Positions 51,663 to 61,189 are shown, counted from the first letter of the stretch. The stretch is DNA of 64,000 bases from Psychromarinibacter sediminicola (GCF_029168335.1 NZ_JARGYC010000004.1:1-64000), one strand, 5' to 3'. The notes: a model not told the origin generated them from the letters alone. Numbers and translations: made by a program.

Positions 51663-53258
51663 ATGACGCGGCTGGACGACAGGGTGGCGGCGTTGCGGCG
51701 GGCCGGGCGCACGCGGCGGGCGCAGGGCGAGGGGCTGGGCACGCTGGCGCTGCGGCGCGCGGCCGCCGACCCCGACCGCGTGGTCGTCAGCGAGGCGGCG
51801 CGGTCGGTCACCCGCGGCGAGATGCTGGACATGGCGCTGCGGCTCGGCGGGGCGCTTCTGGCCCGCGGGCTGCGCCCCGGCGCGGCGGTCGCGGTGCAAT
51901 TGCCCAACTGGTGGGAAGCCTGCGCGATCAACCTGGCCGCGGCGCTGTTCGGGTTCCGGCTGGTGCCGCTCTTGCCGATCTACCGCGCGGCGGAGCTGGG
52001 CGCGATCCTGCCCGCCTGCGAGGTCGCGGCGATCTTCGTGCCCGAGCGGCTGGGGGACACGGCGTATCCTTCGCTCGTCGCCGGGCTGCCGTGGCGGCCC
52101 GCGCAGGTGTTCACGGTCCGCGGCAGCGGCCCGCAGGATTTCGCCGCGCTGGTGCGCGAGGCGCCGGCGGAGCCGCAGCTGCCGGACAGCGACGACGCGA
52201 AGATCGTGCTCTTCACCTCCGGCAGCACCGGGCAGCCGAAGGGCGTGCTGCACGGCCACGCGAACCTCGACGCGATGATCCGCGAGGTGGCGACGTTCTG
52301 GGAGATCGGCGCGCAGGACACGCTCTACGTGCCGTCGCCCATCGGCCATATCGGCGGGTCGATCTATGCGTTCGAGTTCCCCTGGATCACCGGCTGCCGC
52401 GCCGTGCTGGCCGAGCGATGGGATCCGGACCGCGCGGTGCGCGAGATCGAGGCGGAGGGCGCGAGCTTCATGGCCGGGGCCACGCCGTTCCTGTCGGGCC
52501 TCCTGACGGCCTCCGAACGGGCGGGGTCGCGGCTGCCGACGCTCCGCCGCTTCATCTGCGGCGGGGCGAGCGTGCCGCCGGAACTGGTGCTGCGCGGGCT
52601 GGACCGGTTCGAGAACGCGGTCGTCTCGCGCGCCTACGGCTCGTCCGAGGTGCCGCTGGTCTGCCCCGGCATTGCGACCCGGGACGAGGCGGCGCGGCGG
52701 GCCGACACCGACGGCGAATGCACGGCGGAGCTGCGGCTGCTGGCCCCCGACGGCACGCCCGCCGCCGAGGGCGAGGCCGGAGAGATCGCGGTGCGGGCGC
52801 CGCGGATGCTTCTGGGCTATCTCGACCCGGCCGACGAGGAGGGCGCCTTTACCGCGGACGGGTTCGTCCGCATGGGCGATCTGGGCCAGCTGATCGAGGG
52901 CCGGTTCCTGCGGATCACCGGCCGGATCAAGGACATCATCATCCGCAAGGGCGAGAACATCAGCCCGCTGGAGATCGAGAACGCGCTGGCGCGGCACGAA
53001 GCCGTGCGCCAGTCCGCCGTCGTCGGGATTCCCGACACCGAGCGCGGCGAACTCGTCGTCGCCTTCGTGGTCCCGCGGGCGGGGCAGGCGTTCGACCTCG
53101 CCGCGATGACCGCCCACCTGACGGCGCTCGGCCTGGCGAAGCAGAAGTTTCCCGAGCGGCTGGAGATCGTCGACAGCCTGCCCGTCACCGCCGTCGGCAA
53201 GGTGAAGAAGGCCGAGCTGCGCGAGATCGCGATGCACGGGACGGGGACGACGGCATGA
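51663..53258 (+). CDS. Acyl-CoA synthetase (AMP-forming)
   Basis: This 531-aa adenylate-forming ligase activates a carboxylic acid to its CoA thioester. It has P-loop FTSGSTGQPKGVLHGHAN, A5 RAYGSSEVPL, A7 GFVRMGDLGQ, A8 GRIKDIIIRKGENISPLEIE and the A10 lysine in AVGKVKKAELRE. Length is typical for medium- or unusual-chain ligases. As the fourth gene of the operon it supplies the CoA ester for the dehydrogenase pairs. Substrate cannot be read from motifs. Confidence 0.93.
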   Translation: MTRLDDRVAALRRAGRTRRAQGEGLGTLALRRAAADPDRVVVSEAARSVTRGEMLDMALRLGGALLARGLRPGAAVAVQLPNWWEACAINLAAALFGFRLVPLLPIYRAAELGAILPACEVAAIFVPERLGDTAYPSLVAGLPWRPAQVFTVRGSGPQDFAALVREAPAEPQLPDSDDAKIVLFTSGSTGQPKGVLHGHANLDAMIREVATFWEIGAQDTLYVPSPIGHIGGSIYAFEFPWITGCRAVLAERWDPDRAVREIEAEGASFMAGATPFLSGLLTASERAGSRLPTLRRFICGGASVPPELVLRGLDRFENAVVSRAYGSSEVPLVCPGIATRDEAARRADTDGECTAELRLLAPDGTPAAEGEAGEIAVRAPRMLLGYLDPADEEGAFTADGFVRMGDLGQLIEGRFLRITGRIKDIIIRKGENISPLEIENALARHEAVRQSAVVGIPDTERGELVVAFVVPRAGQAFDLAAMTAHLTALGLAKQKFPERLEIVDSLPVTAVGKVKKAELREIAMHGTGTTA

Positions 53259-53356
53259 CCGCGGCGCCCGTCCTCCCGCCCGTCCCGCGCCGAACTTGCC
53301 GGGCCGGGCGGCGCTGTCTAGGGATGTCAGAACGCAACGCACCGGAGGCGAGCCCC

Positions 53357-54145
53357 ATGGCGCAAGACGGAACCCAGGCCATCCGCCGTGCCGCTGCCAT
53401 CCTGCAGCGCATCGCGCGGGTGTCCGAGGCGGCGCCGCCGACGCTGCGCGAGATTTCCCGGGCGATGGACCTGCCGCGGTCGACGACGCACCGCATCCTG
53501 AAATGCCTGACCGAGACCGGGCTGGCCGACTACGACCCGCAGACCCGCCGCTACGAGATCGGCCTGCTGAGCTACGAGCTCGGCCTGGCGGTCACCGATC
53601 GGGTGCTCGACCTCCTGCCGCTGCGCCGGGCGGTCGACCGGGTGGCGGCGCGGACCGGGGCGACCTCCTACCTGATGCGCCGCTCCGGGATTGAGGCGGT
53701 CTGCATCCACAAGGCCGACGGCACCGCCGTGATCCGGGTGATCCCGGTCGAGGTGGGCCAGCGCCGGTTCATGGGTGTCGGGGCCGGGGCGACCGCGCTG
53801 CTGGCGGAACTGGACGACGCCGCCGTGGAGCGCATCCTGGCGGAGATCGAGGGCGAGCTCGACGCGTATGCCGACCTGAGCGCGGACCGCATCCGCCGCG
53901 CCGTCCAAGCGACGCGCGAGAGGGGCTATGCCGAAAGCGCGCGGCAGGTTTACAGTTCGACCTACGGACTCGGCGTCGCGGTGCGCACGGCGCACGGGCA
54001 GGCCGATTTCGCCGTCTCGATCGCCGCCCATGCGCCCGAGGTAAGCGACGATCTGATCGGCACCTGGCGGGCGATCATCGACGAGGAGATCGCCCGCGCG
54101 ACGGGCGACCGGGCCGGCCCGGGTCCGGCCACGCAGAGCGGATAG
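53357..54145 (+). CDS. IclR-family transcriptional regulator
   Basis: This 262-aa regulator has an N-terminal winged HTH (TLREISRAMDLPRSTTHRILKCL) and a C-terminal effector domain ending GVAVRTAHGQADFAVSIAAHAP. The start at 53357 has GGAGG nine bases upstream; an ATG 33 bp earlier has no such site. It sits between the CoA-ligase operon and the ThDP/TRAP genes and is the likely controller of both. Three similar dyads occur in the relevant upstream regions. Confidence 0.92.
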   Translation: MAQDGTQAIRRAAAILQRIARVSEAAPPTLREISRAMDLPRSTTHRILKCLTETGLADYDPQTRRYEIGLLSYELGLAVTDRVLDLLPLRRAVDRVAARTGATSYLMRRSGIEAVCIHKADGTAVIRVIPVEVGQRRFMGVGAGATALLAELDDAAVERILAEIEGELDAYADLSADRIRRAVQATRERGYAESARQVYSSTYGLGVAVRTAHGQADFAVSIAAHAPEVSDDLIGTWRAIIDEEIARATGDRAGPGPATQSG

Positions 54146-54151
54146 CCTCCG

Positions 54152-54174
54152 CCGCCGGAGGTTCGCTCCGGCGG
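54152..54174 (+). terminator. Hairpin after the IclR gene
   Basis: CCGCCGGAG-GTTCG-CTCCGGCGG is a perfect 9-bp stem with a 5-nt loop seven bp past the stop codon. No T-run follows, so it may only slow or stabilise. Confidence 0.45.
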
Positions 54175-54207
54175 TGGCGCAGCTGGGCACGGAGGAGCGG
54201 AACGACC

Positions 54208-55818
54208 ATGCCGAAAGTATACGAGGAACTCGCGCGCGCCCTGGCCGCGGCGGACCAGGGGCCCGTCTTCGGGCTCGTCGGGGATGCCAATCTCTATCTG
54301 GTGGATTGCTTCATCCGCGCACATGGCGGCGACTACGTCGCGGCCGCGAACGAGAACGGCGCGGTCCTGGCGGCGCTGGGCTATGCCTCGGTCTCGGGCC
54401 GGGTGGGCGTGGCGACGGTCACGCACGGCCCCGCCGTTACCAACACGTTGACCGCCCTGGCCGATGGCGTCCGCTCCGGCCTGCCGGCGCTCTTGATCTG
54501 CGGCGACACGGCCGTTGCCGACCGCCAGAACCTGCAGAACATCGCGCAGCGCGAGGCCGTCCTGTCCACCGGCGCCGGCTTCGAGCAGGTGCATTCGGCC
54601 GAGACCGCGCGCGACGATCTGATCCGCGCGATGCGGGCGGCGGCGGCCGAGCGGCGGCCCTATGCGCTGAACCTGCCCACCGACCTGCAGCACGAAACCG
54701 TCGCCGCGGCGCAGGGCGCGATCCGGATCGCGCCGACGCCGCCCGCGGTGGTGCCGCAGGAGGGCGACGACCTGCACGAGGCCGTCGCAGTCCTCGCGGC
54801 GGCGAAGCGCCCGCTGGTGCTGGCCGGGCGGGGGGCCTGCGATGCGGAGTCGCGCGCGGCGCTCCTGCGGCTGGCCGACCGGCTGGAGGCGCCGCTGGCC
54901 ACGACGCTGAAGGCGCGCGAGCTGTTCCGCGGCGAGGACTGGGACCTCGGCATCTTCGGCACCCTGTCGGCGCCCGGCGCGGTGGAGGCGATCCTGCAGG
55001 CCGACTGCGTGATCTCCTTCGGGGCGAGCCTGTCGAGCTACACCACCTCCGACGGCGCGTATGTGGAGGGCAAGCGCGTGGTCCAGGTCAGCCCGCGCGC
55101 GGCCGACCTGGGGTGCTGGCACCGGCCCGACGTCGCGGTGCTGGGCGACGCGGCGCCGACGGTGGAGGCGCTGCTGCGCTGGCTGGACGAGGCCGAGATC
55201 GCGCCGTCGGGCTTCCGGGGAGAGCTTGCGCCCCGGGGGCTCGGCGACTTTCCGGCGGCCGAGGCGCCGGCCGAGGGGCTGGACTGTGTCGCGGCGCTGT
55301 CGCGGCTGGAGGCGCTCCTGCCGCGGCCCCGGACCTTCGTGATGGATGGCGGCCGGCACATGATCAATGCGCTGCAATACGTCACGGCCGGCGACCCGCA
55401 GCACTATGTCCACACGACCTCGTTCGGGGCCATCGGGCTGGGCATGGCCTATGCCGTCGGGGCCGCCAAGGCCGCGCCCGACCGGCCGGCGGTGCTGATC
55501 TGCGGCGACGGCGGTTTCATGCTGGGCGGCCTGGCGGAGTTCAACACGGCGGTCCGGCACGCGCTGGACCTGACGGTCGTGGTCGCCAACGACGGCAGCT
55601 ACGGGGCCGAGCACGTGCAGTTGCGCAACAAGCAGATGGACCCGGCGGTCAGCCTGTTCGCCTGGCCCGACATCGCCCCGGTGGCCGAGGCGCTGGGCGG
55701 GCGCGGCGTGACCGTGCGCGAACTGGCGGACTTCGCGGCGGTCGAGGCCGCGATCGCCGAGGGCCGGCGGCCGCTCCTGATCGAGCTGAAGCTCGACCCG
55801 GACAGGATCGGGACATAG
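54208..55818 (+). CDS. ThDP-dependent enzyme, acetolactate synthase/2-oxoacid decarboxylase-like
   Basis: This 536-aa enzyme has the PYR domain with AANENGAVLAALGYA (the Glu is the ThDP-activating residue). Its C-terminal ThDP motif is CGDGGFMLGGLAEFNTAVRH with VVANDGSYGAEHVQ. It is a distant paralog of the gene at 17077, also without a small subunit. Its place between an IclR regulator and a TRAP transporter suggests decarboxylation or ligation of the transported 2-oxo or hydroxy acid. The exact reaction is unknown. Confidence 0.85.
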   Translation: MPKVYEELARALAAADQGPVFGLVGDANLYLVDCFIRAHGGDYVAAANENGAVLAALGYASVSGRVGVATVTHGPAVTNTLTALADGVRSGLPALLICGDTAVADRQNLQNIAQREAVLSTGAGFEQVHSAETARDDLIRAMRAAAAERRPYALNLPTDLQHETVAAAQGAIRIAPTPPAVVPQEGDDLHEAVAVLAAAKRPLVLAGRGACDAESRAALLRLADRLEAPLATTLKARELFRGEDWDLGIFGTLSAPGAVEAILQADCVISFGASLSSYTTSDGAYVEGKRVVQVSPRAADLGCWHRPDVAVLGDAAPTVEALLRWLDEAEIAPSGFRGELAPRGLGDFPAAEAPAEGLDCVAALSRLEALLPRPRTFVMDGGRHMINALQYVTAGDPQHYVHTTSFGAIGLGMAYAVGAAKAAPDRPAVLICGDGGFMLGGLAEFNTAVRHALDLTVVVANDGSYGAEHVQLRNKQMDPAVSLFAWPDIAPVAEALGGRGVTVRELADFAAVEAAIAEGRRPLLIELKLDPDRIGT

Positions 55819-55841
55819 GCGGCGCGCTGCACCCCCGATGT

Positions 55842-55858
55842 GTCCCGTATTATGAGAC
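55842..55858. promoter_or_regulatory. IclR-type operator candidate, site C
   Basis: GTCCC-GTATTAT-GAGAC shares GTCCC, the AT-rich 7-bp centre and GRGAY with site B. It lies between the ThDP gene and the TRAP operon, about 208 bp before the TRAP start. Confidence 0.45.
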
Positions 55859-56065
55859 GAGATCGGCGTTGCGGACGGTCGGTACATGCGAAAACCATCG
55901 CGCGATGGGCAAGAGATGGGAAGGAATTGCCTGATACCGCATTTCGCCGGCGCGGGCGTCACTGAGCAGTTGTCCCACATGGTAGGAGGTGTTAGCCTTC
56001 CGTCGATTGCGGGGCGACACTGCAGACCGCAAGTCGTCCGTTGTGTCGATCGGGAGGAGAAAACG

Positions 56066-57274
56066 ATGCGAATGGGGATAACGAAGGGCGTCTCCGCGCT
56101 GGTGCTGGCGACCGCGATGGCGGCCGGGCCGGTCTCGGCGCAGGAATGGCTGGACAACCTGGAGCCGCGGGTGCTGCAACTCGCCGACTTCTCGGGCGAC
56201 CAGACCGCCAATTTCGGCAAGGCGATGGTCGAGTGGGAAGAGGCGATCACCGAGTTCACCGACGGCAAGATCACGTTCGAGAACTACTGGTCCTCGTCGC
56301 TTCTGAACGCGCTGAACACGCTGGAGGGCGTGGGCGACGGGGTCGCGGATGTCGGTCTGATCATCCCCAGCTACTATCCCCAGCAGCTGCCCGTCGGCAC
56401 CTGGCTGTTCGGCCTCGGCGGCGCGCTCAGCGGCTCGACGGTGCATGACGTGGCCGCCGGCGGCGCCACCGCGCTGGAGACCGTCCTGACCCTGCCCGCG
56501 CTGGAAGAAGAGTATGCCCGCCACAACCTCGTGGTCATGCAGGGCACCTCGACCCCGGCCTACAACCTGCTGTGTAACACGCCGATCTCGTCGCTGGAAG
56601 AGGCCGAGGGCAAGCGCGCCCGCGCCATTGGCGGCGTCTGGTCCGACACCGTCGAGGCGCTGGGCATGACGCCGGTCAGCATCGCCTGGAACGAGGCCTA
56701 CGAGGGGCTGCAGCGCGGCGTGTTCGACTGCATGGTGATCAACCCCAACCAGTATGCCGACGGGCTGATCCTGAAGGACGTGGCGCCGGAATACGTGCCG
56801 GTGACCTTCGCGCAGCTGCAGGCGTCGACCTGGGTGATGAACAAGGACACCTGGGAAAGCTTCCCGGTGGAGCTGCAGAACTTCATCATCAAGGAAAACG
56901 TCCGCGCCGCCTACAACATCTGGAAGGGCTATCTGGAGATCGAGGCGAAGGCGGGCGACCTGATCGCCGAAGGCGAAGAGATCCGCACCCACGACGTGTC
57001 CGAGCTGGAACCGGTGGCCAAGGCGCAGCGCGAGGCGGCGCTGGACGAGCTGGCCGAGAGCGCGCCGCCCAGCGTCGAGAACCCGCAGCAGGTGGTCGAC
57101 GAGTACCAGGAGCGCATCGACTACTGGACCGGCGTTCTGGAAGAGCAGGGCTATCCGGTGGCCGAGCGCACGCCGGAAGCGATCGTCGACGCCTTCGCCG
57201 GGCTGCGCGACGTGGACCTGTCGGCCTTCTACGAGCGCTACAAGGACGAGGTTCTGCCGACGCTCCTGAAGTGA
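56066..57274 (+). CDS. dctP: TRAP transporter substrate-binding protein (DctP-type)
   Basis: This 402-aa exported protein has a signal peptide ending AAGPVSAQEW. The mature body has YWSSSLLNALNTLEGVGDGVADVGLI and the DctP-type block EEAEGKRARAIGGVWSDTVEALGMTPVSI. GGGAGGAGAAAACG precedes the start. It delivers a carboxylate-type ligand to the DctQM permease downstream. The organic acid is unknown; neighbours suggest one degraded through CoA thioesters. Confidence 0.93.
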   Translation: MRMGITKGVSALVLATAMAAGPVSAQEWLDNLEPRVLQLADFSGDQTANFGKAMVEWEEAITEFTDGKITFENYWSSSLLNALNTLEGVGDGVADVGLIIPSYYPQQLPVGTWLFGLGGALSGSTVHDVAAGGATALETVLTLPALEEEYARHNLVVMQGTSTPAYNLLCNTPISSLEEAEGKRARAIGGVWSDTVEALGMTPVSIAWNEAYEGLQRGVFDCMVINPNQYADGLILKDVAPEYVPVTFAQLQASTWVMNKDTWESFPVELQNFIIKENVRAAYNIWKGYLEIEAKAGDLIAEGEEIRTHDVSELEPVAKAQREAALDELAESAPPSVENPQQVVDEYQERIDYWTGVLEEQGYPVAERTPEAIVDAFAGLRDVDLSAFYERYKDEVLPTLLK

Positions 57275-57280
57275 CGCCGC

Positions 57281-57310
57281 GCCGCCGCCCGGCGCGGTCC
57301 GGGCGGCGGC
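57281..57310 (+). other. Intercistronic hairpin between dctP and dctQ
   Basis: GCCGCCGCCCG / CGGGCGGCGGC forms an 11-bp stem with an 8-nt loop and no T-run. Like the hairpin after livK, it follows a binding-protein gene and may raise its expression over the permease genes. Confidence 0.6.
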
Positions 57311-57350
57311 CGCGCGCCCCCTTGCGGCCCCGACAGAAGGAACGCCGTTC

Positions 57351-57911
57351 GTGACCGACCGCAGCGATCCGCCCGCCCGGCGCGCGCCGGCCGCGCTCCG
57401 TCTGATCGACGGGCTGGCGGGGCTCTTCGCCTACGGGGCGGCGGCCGCGCTGATCCTGCTGGCCGCGTCGGTCTTCGTCGACGTCGTCGGCCGCAGCTTC
57501 TTCAACGCGCCGTTCACCGGGACGCTGGAGATGACGGCGAACTGGTGGATGCCGACGCTGACCCTCTTCGCCTTCGCCTATACCGAACGCCGGCAGGAGC
57601 ATATCAAGGTGACGATCCTGCTCGACGCGCTGCCCTTGCGGATGCGCCAGATCGTCGAGGGCGCCTTCGGCGTGCTGGCGACGGCGCTGCTGATCGCGCT
57701 GACCTGGTACACGCTGGTCGACGCGCTCGACAGCGCCGGCTACCGCGAGACCACCTCCTCGCGCCCGCCGGTCGCGATCTGGCCGTTCAAGTTCGTCGCG
57801 GTCGCCGGGATCGGCCTGTTCGCGCTGCAATACGCCGCCAGCACGTGCCGCTACTTCCTCGGGCACCTGCCGCGCTATCACGCCTACGACACGGACGCGG
57901 ATCTGGGATGA
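57351..57911 (+). CDS. dctQ: TRAP transporter small permease (DctQ-type)
   Basis: This 186-aa inner-membrane protein has four TM helices and begins at GTG after AGAAGGAAC. VDVVGRSFFNAPFTGTLEM and ERRQEHIKVTILLDALP are typical of DctQ. Its stop overlaps the dctM start by four bases (ATGA). It connects the large permease with the periplasmic ligand-loaded DctP. Confidence 0.92.
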   Translation: MTDRSDPPARRAPAALRLIDGLAGLFAYGAAAALILLAASVFVDVVGRSFFNAPFTGTLEMTANWWMPTLTLFAFAYTERRQEHIKVTILLDALPLRMRQIVEGAFGVLATALLIALTWYTLVDALDSAGYRETTSSRPPVAIWPFKFVAVAGIGLFALQYAASTCRYFLGHLPRYHAYDTDADLG

Positions 57912-59401
57912 CGCCCCCCGACGAGACCGGCGGCGACACGGCGGCCCCGGCCCGCTACGGCCGCAGCAAGGTGCCGCTGGTGCTGTTCGCCATCGGGCTC
58001 GCCGTGGCGGCCGGCGCGGTCGCGGCGATGCTCTGGCTGGACATCTCGAACCGCCAGATCGGCGGGCTGGTGATCGCGCTCAGCATCGTGCTTCTGCTGA
58101 TGGGCATTCCCGTGGGGGTCGCCATGCTGGGCGCCGCGCTCCTGGGCCTCTATGCCATCAGCGGCCTTCGGGTGGTGACCTCGACGATGGAATCGGCGGT
58201 CTTCGACGGCGCCGAATCCTGGTCCTACAGCGTGATCCCGATGTTCATCCTGATGGGGATGATCCTGTGGAAGTCGGGCCTGACCGAAACCGCCTTCGAA
58301 AGCGCGCGCCGCTGGCTCGGCTGGCTGCCGGGCGGGCTGGCCGTGGCCACGAATTTCGCCGGCGCCGCGCTGGCGGCGTCGAGCGGCAGCACCATCGGCA
58401 TCACCTATGCGCTGGGCCGCGTGTCGATCCCCGAGATGCTGAAATCGGGCTATCACCCGCGCCTCGCGGTCGGCAGCGTCGCCGCCGCCGGCACGCTGGG
58501 CCAGATCATCCCGCCGAGCCTTCTGCTCGTCGTCTATGCCGGCGCCGCGGCGGTGCCGGTCGGCCACCAGCTGCTCGCCGGCGTCCTGCCGGGGCTGATC
58601 CTGGCGGCCGCCTTCGCGCTGATGATCGTGGTCCATGCCAGCCTGCGCCCCGGGCTCGCGCCGCGCGTCGACATGAGCACGGTCACCTGGGCCATGCGGT
58701 GGACCTCGCTGGTGGGCGTGCTGCCGATCCTGCTGGTGATCGTCGTGGTGATCGGCGGCCTCTTCGCCGGCATCTTCACCGCCACCGAGGCCGGCGTCTT
58801 CGGCATGCTCACCGCGCTGGTCTTCGGCACGTTCCACCAGCTGCGCGGCGGCCGCGGCTGGCGCGCCGTCGGCACCATGTGCCGCGAGTCCGTCGTGGGC
58901 ACGCTCCTCGGGACCGCGTCGGTCTTCCTGCTGATCATCGGGGTCGAGGTTCTGACCCGCGCGATGGCGCTCAGCCAGGTGCCGAACATGCTGGCCCAGG
59001 GCATCCTGGACATGGGGCTGGGGCGCGTCGAGATCCTGCTGATGCTGATCCTCGTCTACCTGTTTCTCGGCATGTTCATGGACACGCTGGCGATGATGCT
59101 GCTGACGATCCCGGTCCTGCTGACGCCGCTGCAGGCCGTCGGCGTGGACCCGCTGTGGTTCGGCGTGTTCCTGGTGGTGATGGCCGAGGTCGGGCTGCTG
59201 ACGCCGCCGCTGGGCATCCTGACCTTCATCGTCCACCGCATCGCCTCGGACCCCGAGGCCAATCTCGGAACGACGATCACCCTGGCCACGGTGTTCCGCG
59301 GCGTCGCCCCGTTCGCCGTCACCGCGATCCTGGTGCTGCTGCTGCTGATCGCGTTCCCGCAGATCGCGACCTGGCTTCCCGAGGCCGGGGCGGGGTCCTG
59401 A
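57908..59401 (+). CDS. dctM: TRAP transporter large permease (DctM-type)
   Basis: This 497-aa inner-membrane protein has about 12-13 hydrophobic segments. Family blocks include GIPVGVAMLGAALLG, ATNFAGAALAASSGSTIGIT, TLGQIIPPSLLLVVYAG and AEVGLLTPPLGI. It is somewhat longer than standard DctM (about 430 aa) because of an N-terminal extra helix region. It uses the sodium gradient to move the ligand delivered by DctP. Confidence 0.93.
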   Translation: MTPPDETGGDTAAPARYGRSKVPLVLFAIGLAVAAGAVAAMLWLDISNRQIGGLVIALSIVLLLMGIPVGVAMLGAALLGLYAISGLRVVTSTMESAVFDGAESWSYSVIPMFILMGMILWKSGLTETAFESARRWLGWLPGGLAVATNFAGAALAASSGSTIGITYALGRVSIPEMLKSGYHPRLAVGSVAAAGTLGQIIPPSLLLVVYAGAAAVPVGHQLLAGVLPGLILAAAFALMIVVHASLRPGLAPRVDMSTVTWAMRWTSLVGVLPILLVIVVVIGGLFAGIFTATEAGVFGMLTALVFGTFHQLRGGRGWRAVGTMCRESVVGTLLGTASVFLLIIGVEVLTRAMALSQVPNMLAQGILDMGLGRVEILLMLILVYLFLGMFMDTLAMMLLTIPVLLTPLQAVGVDPLWFGVFLVVMAEVGLLTPPLGILTFIVHRIASDPEANLGTTITLATVFRGVAPFAVTAILVLLLLIAFPQIATWLPEAGAGS

Positions 59402-59575
59402 CCGGCGCGGGCCCCGCGCCGCCGTCGCAAGACAGCACTCCCGCATCCGCGCACCAACGGTCATCTGGCCCGTCCGCTATCGAGGGTATATGGCGCCCCG
59501 ATCCGCCCCTGTATCAGGTGGGCACGGCCGGTCGTCGCCGACGCCCCGCCCGCCAGACCAAGGAGACCCGACACG

Positions 59576-60112
59576 ATGCCAAAGCTTCTCTTCATCCCCG
59601 GCAGCCTCCGCGCGGCCTCGTCGTCGCGCGCCACCGCAGAGGCGCTGATGCGCCGGCTGGAGGAGGTGGCCGCGTGCGATCTGGCCGATCCCGGCCGGCT
59701 GCCGCATTACAATGCCGATGTCACCGACGACGCCGCGGTCGCCGCCTTCGTCGCGGCCATCGACCAGGCCGACGGGCTGGTCTTCGTCACCCCGGAATAC
59801 AACTACTCGATCCCCGGGCTTCTGAAGAACGCCATCGACTGGGCGTCGCGCCCGGCCTATGCGTCGGTCTTCGTCGGCAAGCCCTGCGCCATCGTGTCGA
59901 CCTCGGGCGGGGCGCTCGGCGGCGTGCGGGCGCAGGCGCATCTGAAATACGTCCTGAGCGGGATGCTGGCCGCGGTTCACCCGTGCCGGGAGCTGGTCAT
60001 CACCCATGCCAATGCCCGGCTGTCCGACGGCACGCTGGACAGCGACGAAACGCTCGGCATGGCCGAGGACACCCTACGCGCCTTTACCGCCGCGCTCAGC
60101 CGGGCCGCCTGA
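59576..60112 (+). CDS. NAD(P)H-dependent FMN reductase family protein
   Basis: This 178-aa flavodoxin-like protein has the FMN phosphate loop PGSLRAASSSRATAEAL and the motif TPEYNYSIPGLLKNAIDWASRP. It is typical of flavin or quinone/chromate reductases of the NADPH-dependent FMN-reductase group. An AAGGAGACCCGACACG stretch precedes the ATG. It is separated by 174 bp from dctM, so it may have its own promoter. Confidence 0.92.
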   Translation: MPKLLFIPGSLRAASSSRATAEALMRRLEEVAACDLADPGRLPHYNADVTDDAAVAAFVAAIDQADGLVFVTPEYNYSIPGLLKNAIDWASRPAYASVFVGKPCAIVSTSGGALGGVRAQAHLKYVLSGMLAAVHPCRELVITHANARLSDGTLDSDETLGMAEDTLRAFTAALSRAA

Positions 60113-60137
60113 CACAGGGCCGCGGCAAGGGACCCCG

Positions 60138-61130
60138 TCATCCCTCGGCCCGCAAGCGTGACCGGGCCAGCGCCCGGTCGCGCAGAAGGCCCAGGACACG
60201 CTCGGCCGCCGGGCTCATGCCGCCTTCGGACCGGCTGACCAGTCCGTAGGCCTTCACCACGATGTCCGAGCGCACCCGCAGGCGGTCCAGCCGGCTGCCG
60301 AGCCCGGAGTCGTTGATGTAGAAATCCGCGACCGCGCTGGCCAGCGGCGCGATCGCGTTGGTCCCGTGAACCAGCGCCAGGGTGAACAGCGTCGAGGTCG
60401 TGCCCAGCACCCGCCGCGGCAGGTCGTGGCCGTTGGCCAGCAGGTAGCTCTCCGCCGTCTGCCGCAACAGTCCGCCCGGCGGCTGCATGACCCAGTCATA
60501 GTTCAGGCAGTCCTCGAGCCCCGCGTCGCTGCGGCGGGTCAGCGGGTGGCCGCGGCGGACGATCAGGCTGATCGGTTCCTCCTGCAGCGGCACGAACCGG
60601 AACGGGCGGCTGTCCGCCCCGTCGGGGATGCGGCCGATGAAGAAGTCGAGATCGCGCGACAGCAGCGCCTCGGCCAGCTTGACCGAGGTGTCGATCTCGA
60701 TCCCCAGCTCGATGCCGGGATAGGCGACGCGCAGGTCGCGCACGACGGGCAGCAGCAGTTGCAGCGACGGCCCGGTGACCGAGCCCACGCGGATCTGGCC
60801 GCTGGTGCCCAGGCTGGCCTGGGTCACGCGCTCATGCGCCAGGTCCAGCTCGTTCAGCACGCGGGCGGCGTCCCGTGCCAGGCTGCGGCCCGCCTCGGTC
60901 AGCGTGATGCCGCGGGGGTGGCGGCTGTAGAGCTGCGAGCCGGTCACGTCTTCCAGTTGCGCCAGCAGCCGCGACGCGGCGGGTTGCGTCAGCCCCACCC
61001 GCTGCGCCGCTGCCGCGACCTGCCCGGTCTCCGCCACGGCGGCGATCAGCCGGAGCTGCGACATCTTCAGCCCGCGGCGGGCCAGGGTGTCCGTCCGCGC
61101 CGCGCGCGGCTGCTGGTCCAGCGTGTCCAT
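60138..61130 (-). CDS. LysR-family regulator (GbpR-like)
   Basis: This 330-aa regulator has an N-terminal HTH (MSQLRLIAAVAETGQVAAAAQRVGLTQPAASRLLAQLE). An effector domain follows, with GTSGQIRVGSVTGPSLQLLLP. The start at 61130 gives a leader of about 20 residues before the HTH. It is divergent from the GguC/AraD1-like gene, as GbpR is next to sugar-use genes in Agrobacterium-like species. A LysR-type box lies between them. Confidence 0.9.
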   Translation of the reverse strand: MDTLDQQPRAARTDTLARRGLKMSQLRLIAAVAETGQVAAAAQRVGLTQPAASRLLAQLEDVTGSQLYSRHPRGITLTEAGRSLARDAARVLNELDLAHERVTQASLGTSGQIRVGSVTGPSLQLLLPVVRDLRVAYPGIELGIEIDTSVKLAEALLSRDLDFFIGRIPDGADSRPFRFVPLQEEPISLIVRRGHPLTRRSDAGLEDCLNYDWVMQPPGGLLRQTAESYLLANGHDLPRRVLGTTSTLFTLALVHGTNAIAPLASAVADFYINDSGLGSRLDRLRVRSDIVVKAYGLVSRSEGGMSPAAERVLGLLRDRALARSRLRAEG

Positions 61131-61189
61131 TGCGACGGCTCCGCGTTGTGTCGGTCCCGGCCAGTGTGGCCGGGATGCGGAGGCCGTGC

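Noticed and set aside
55971-55987. Fourth copy of the GTCCC dyad before dctP (TGTCCCACATGGTAGGA)
   Set aside because: The right arm is offset by one base and the centre is not AT-rich. The match is too weak to count with sites A to C.
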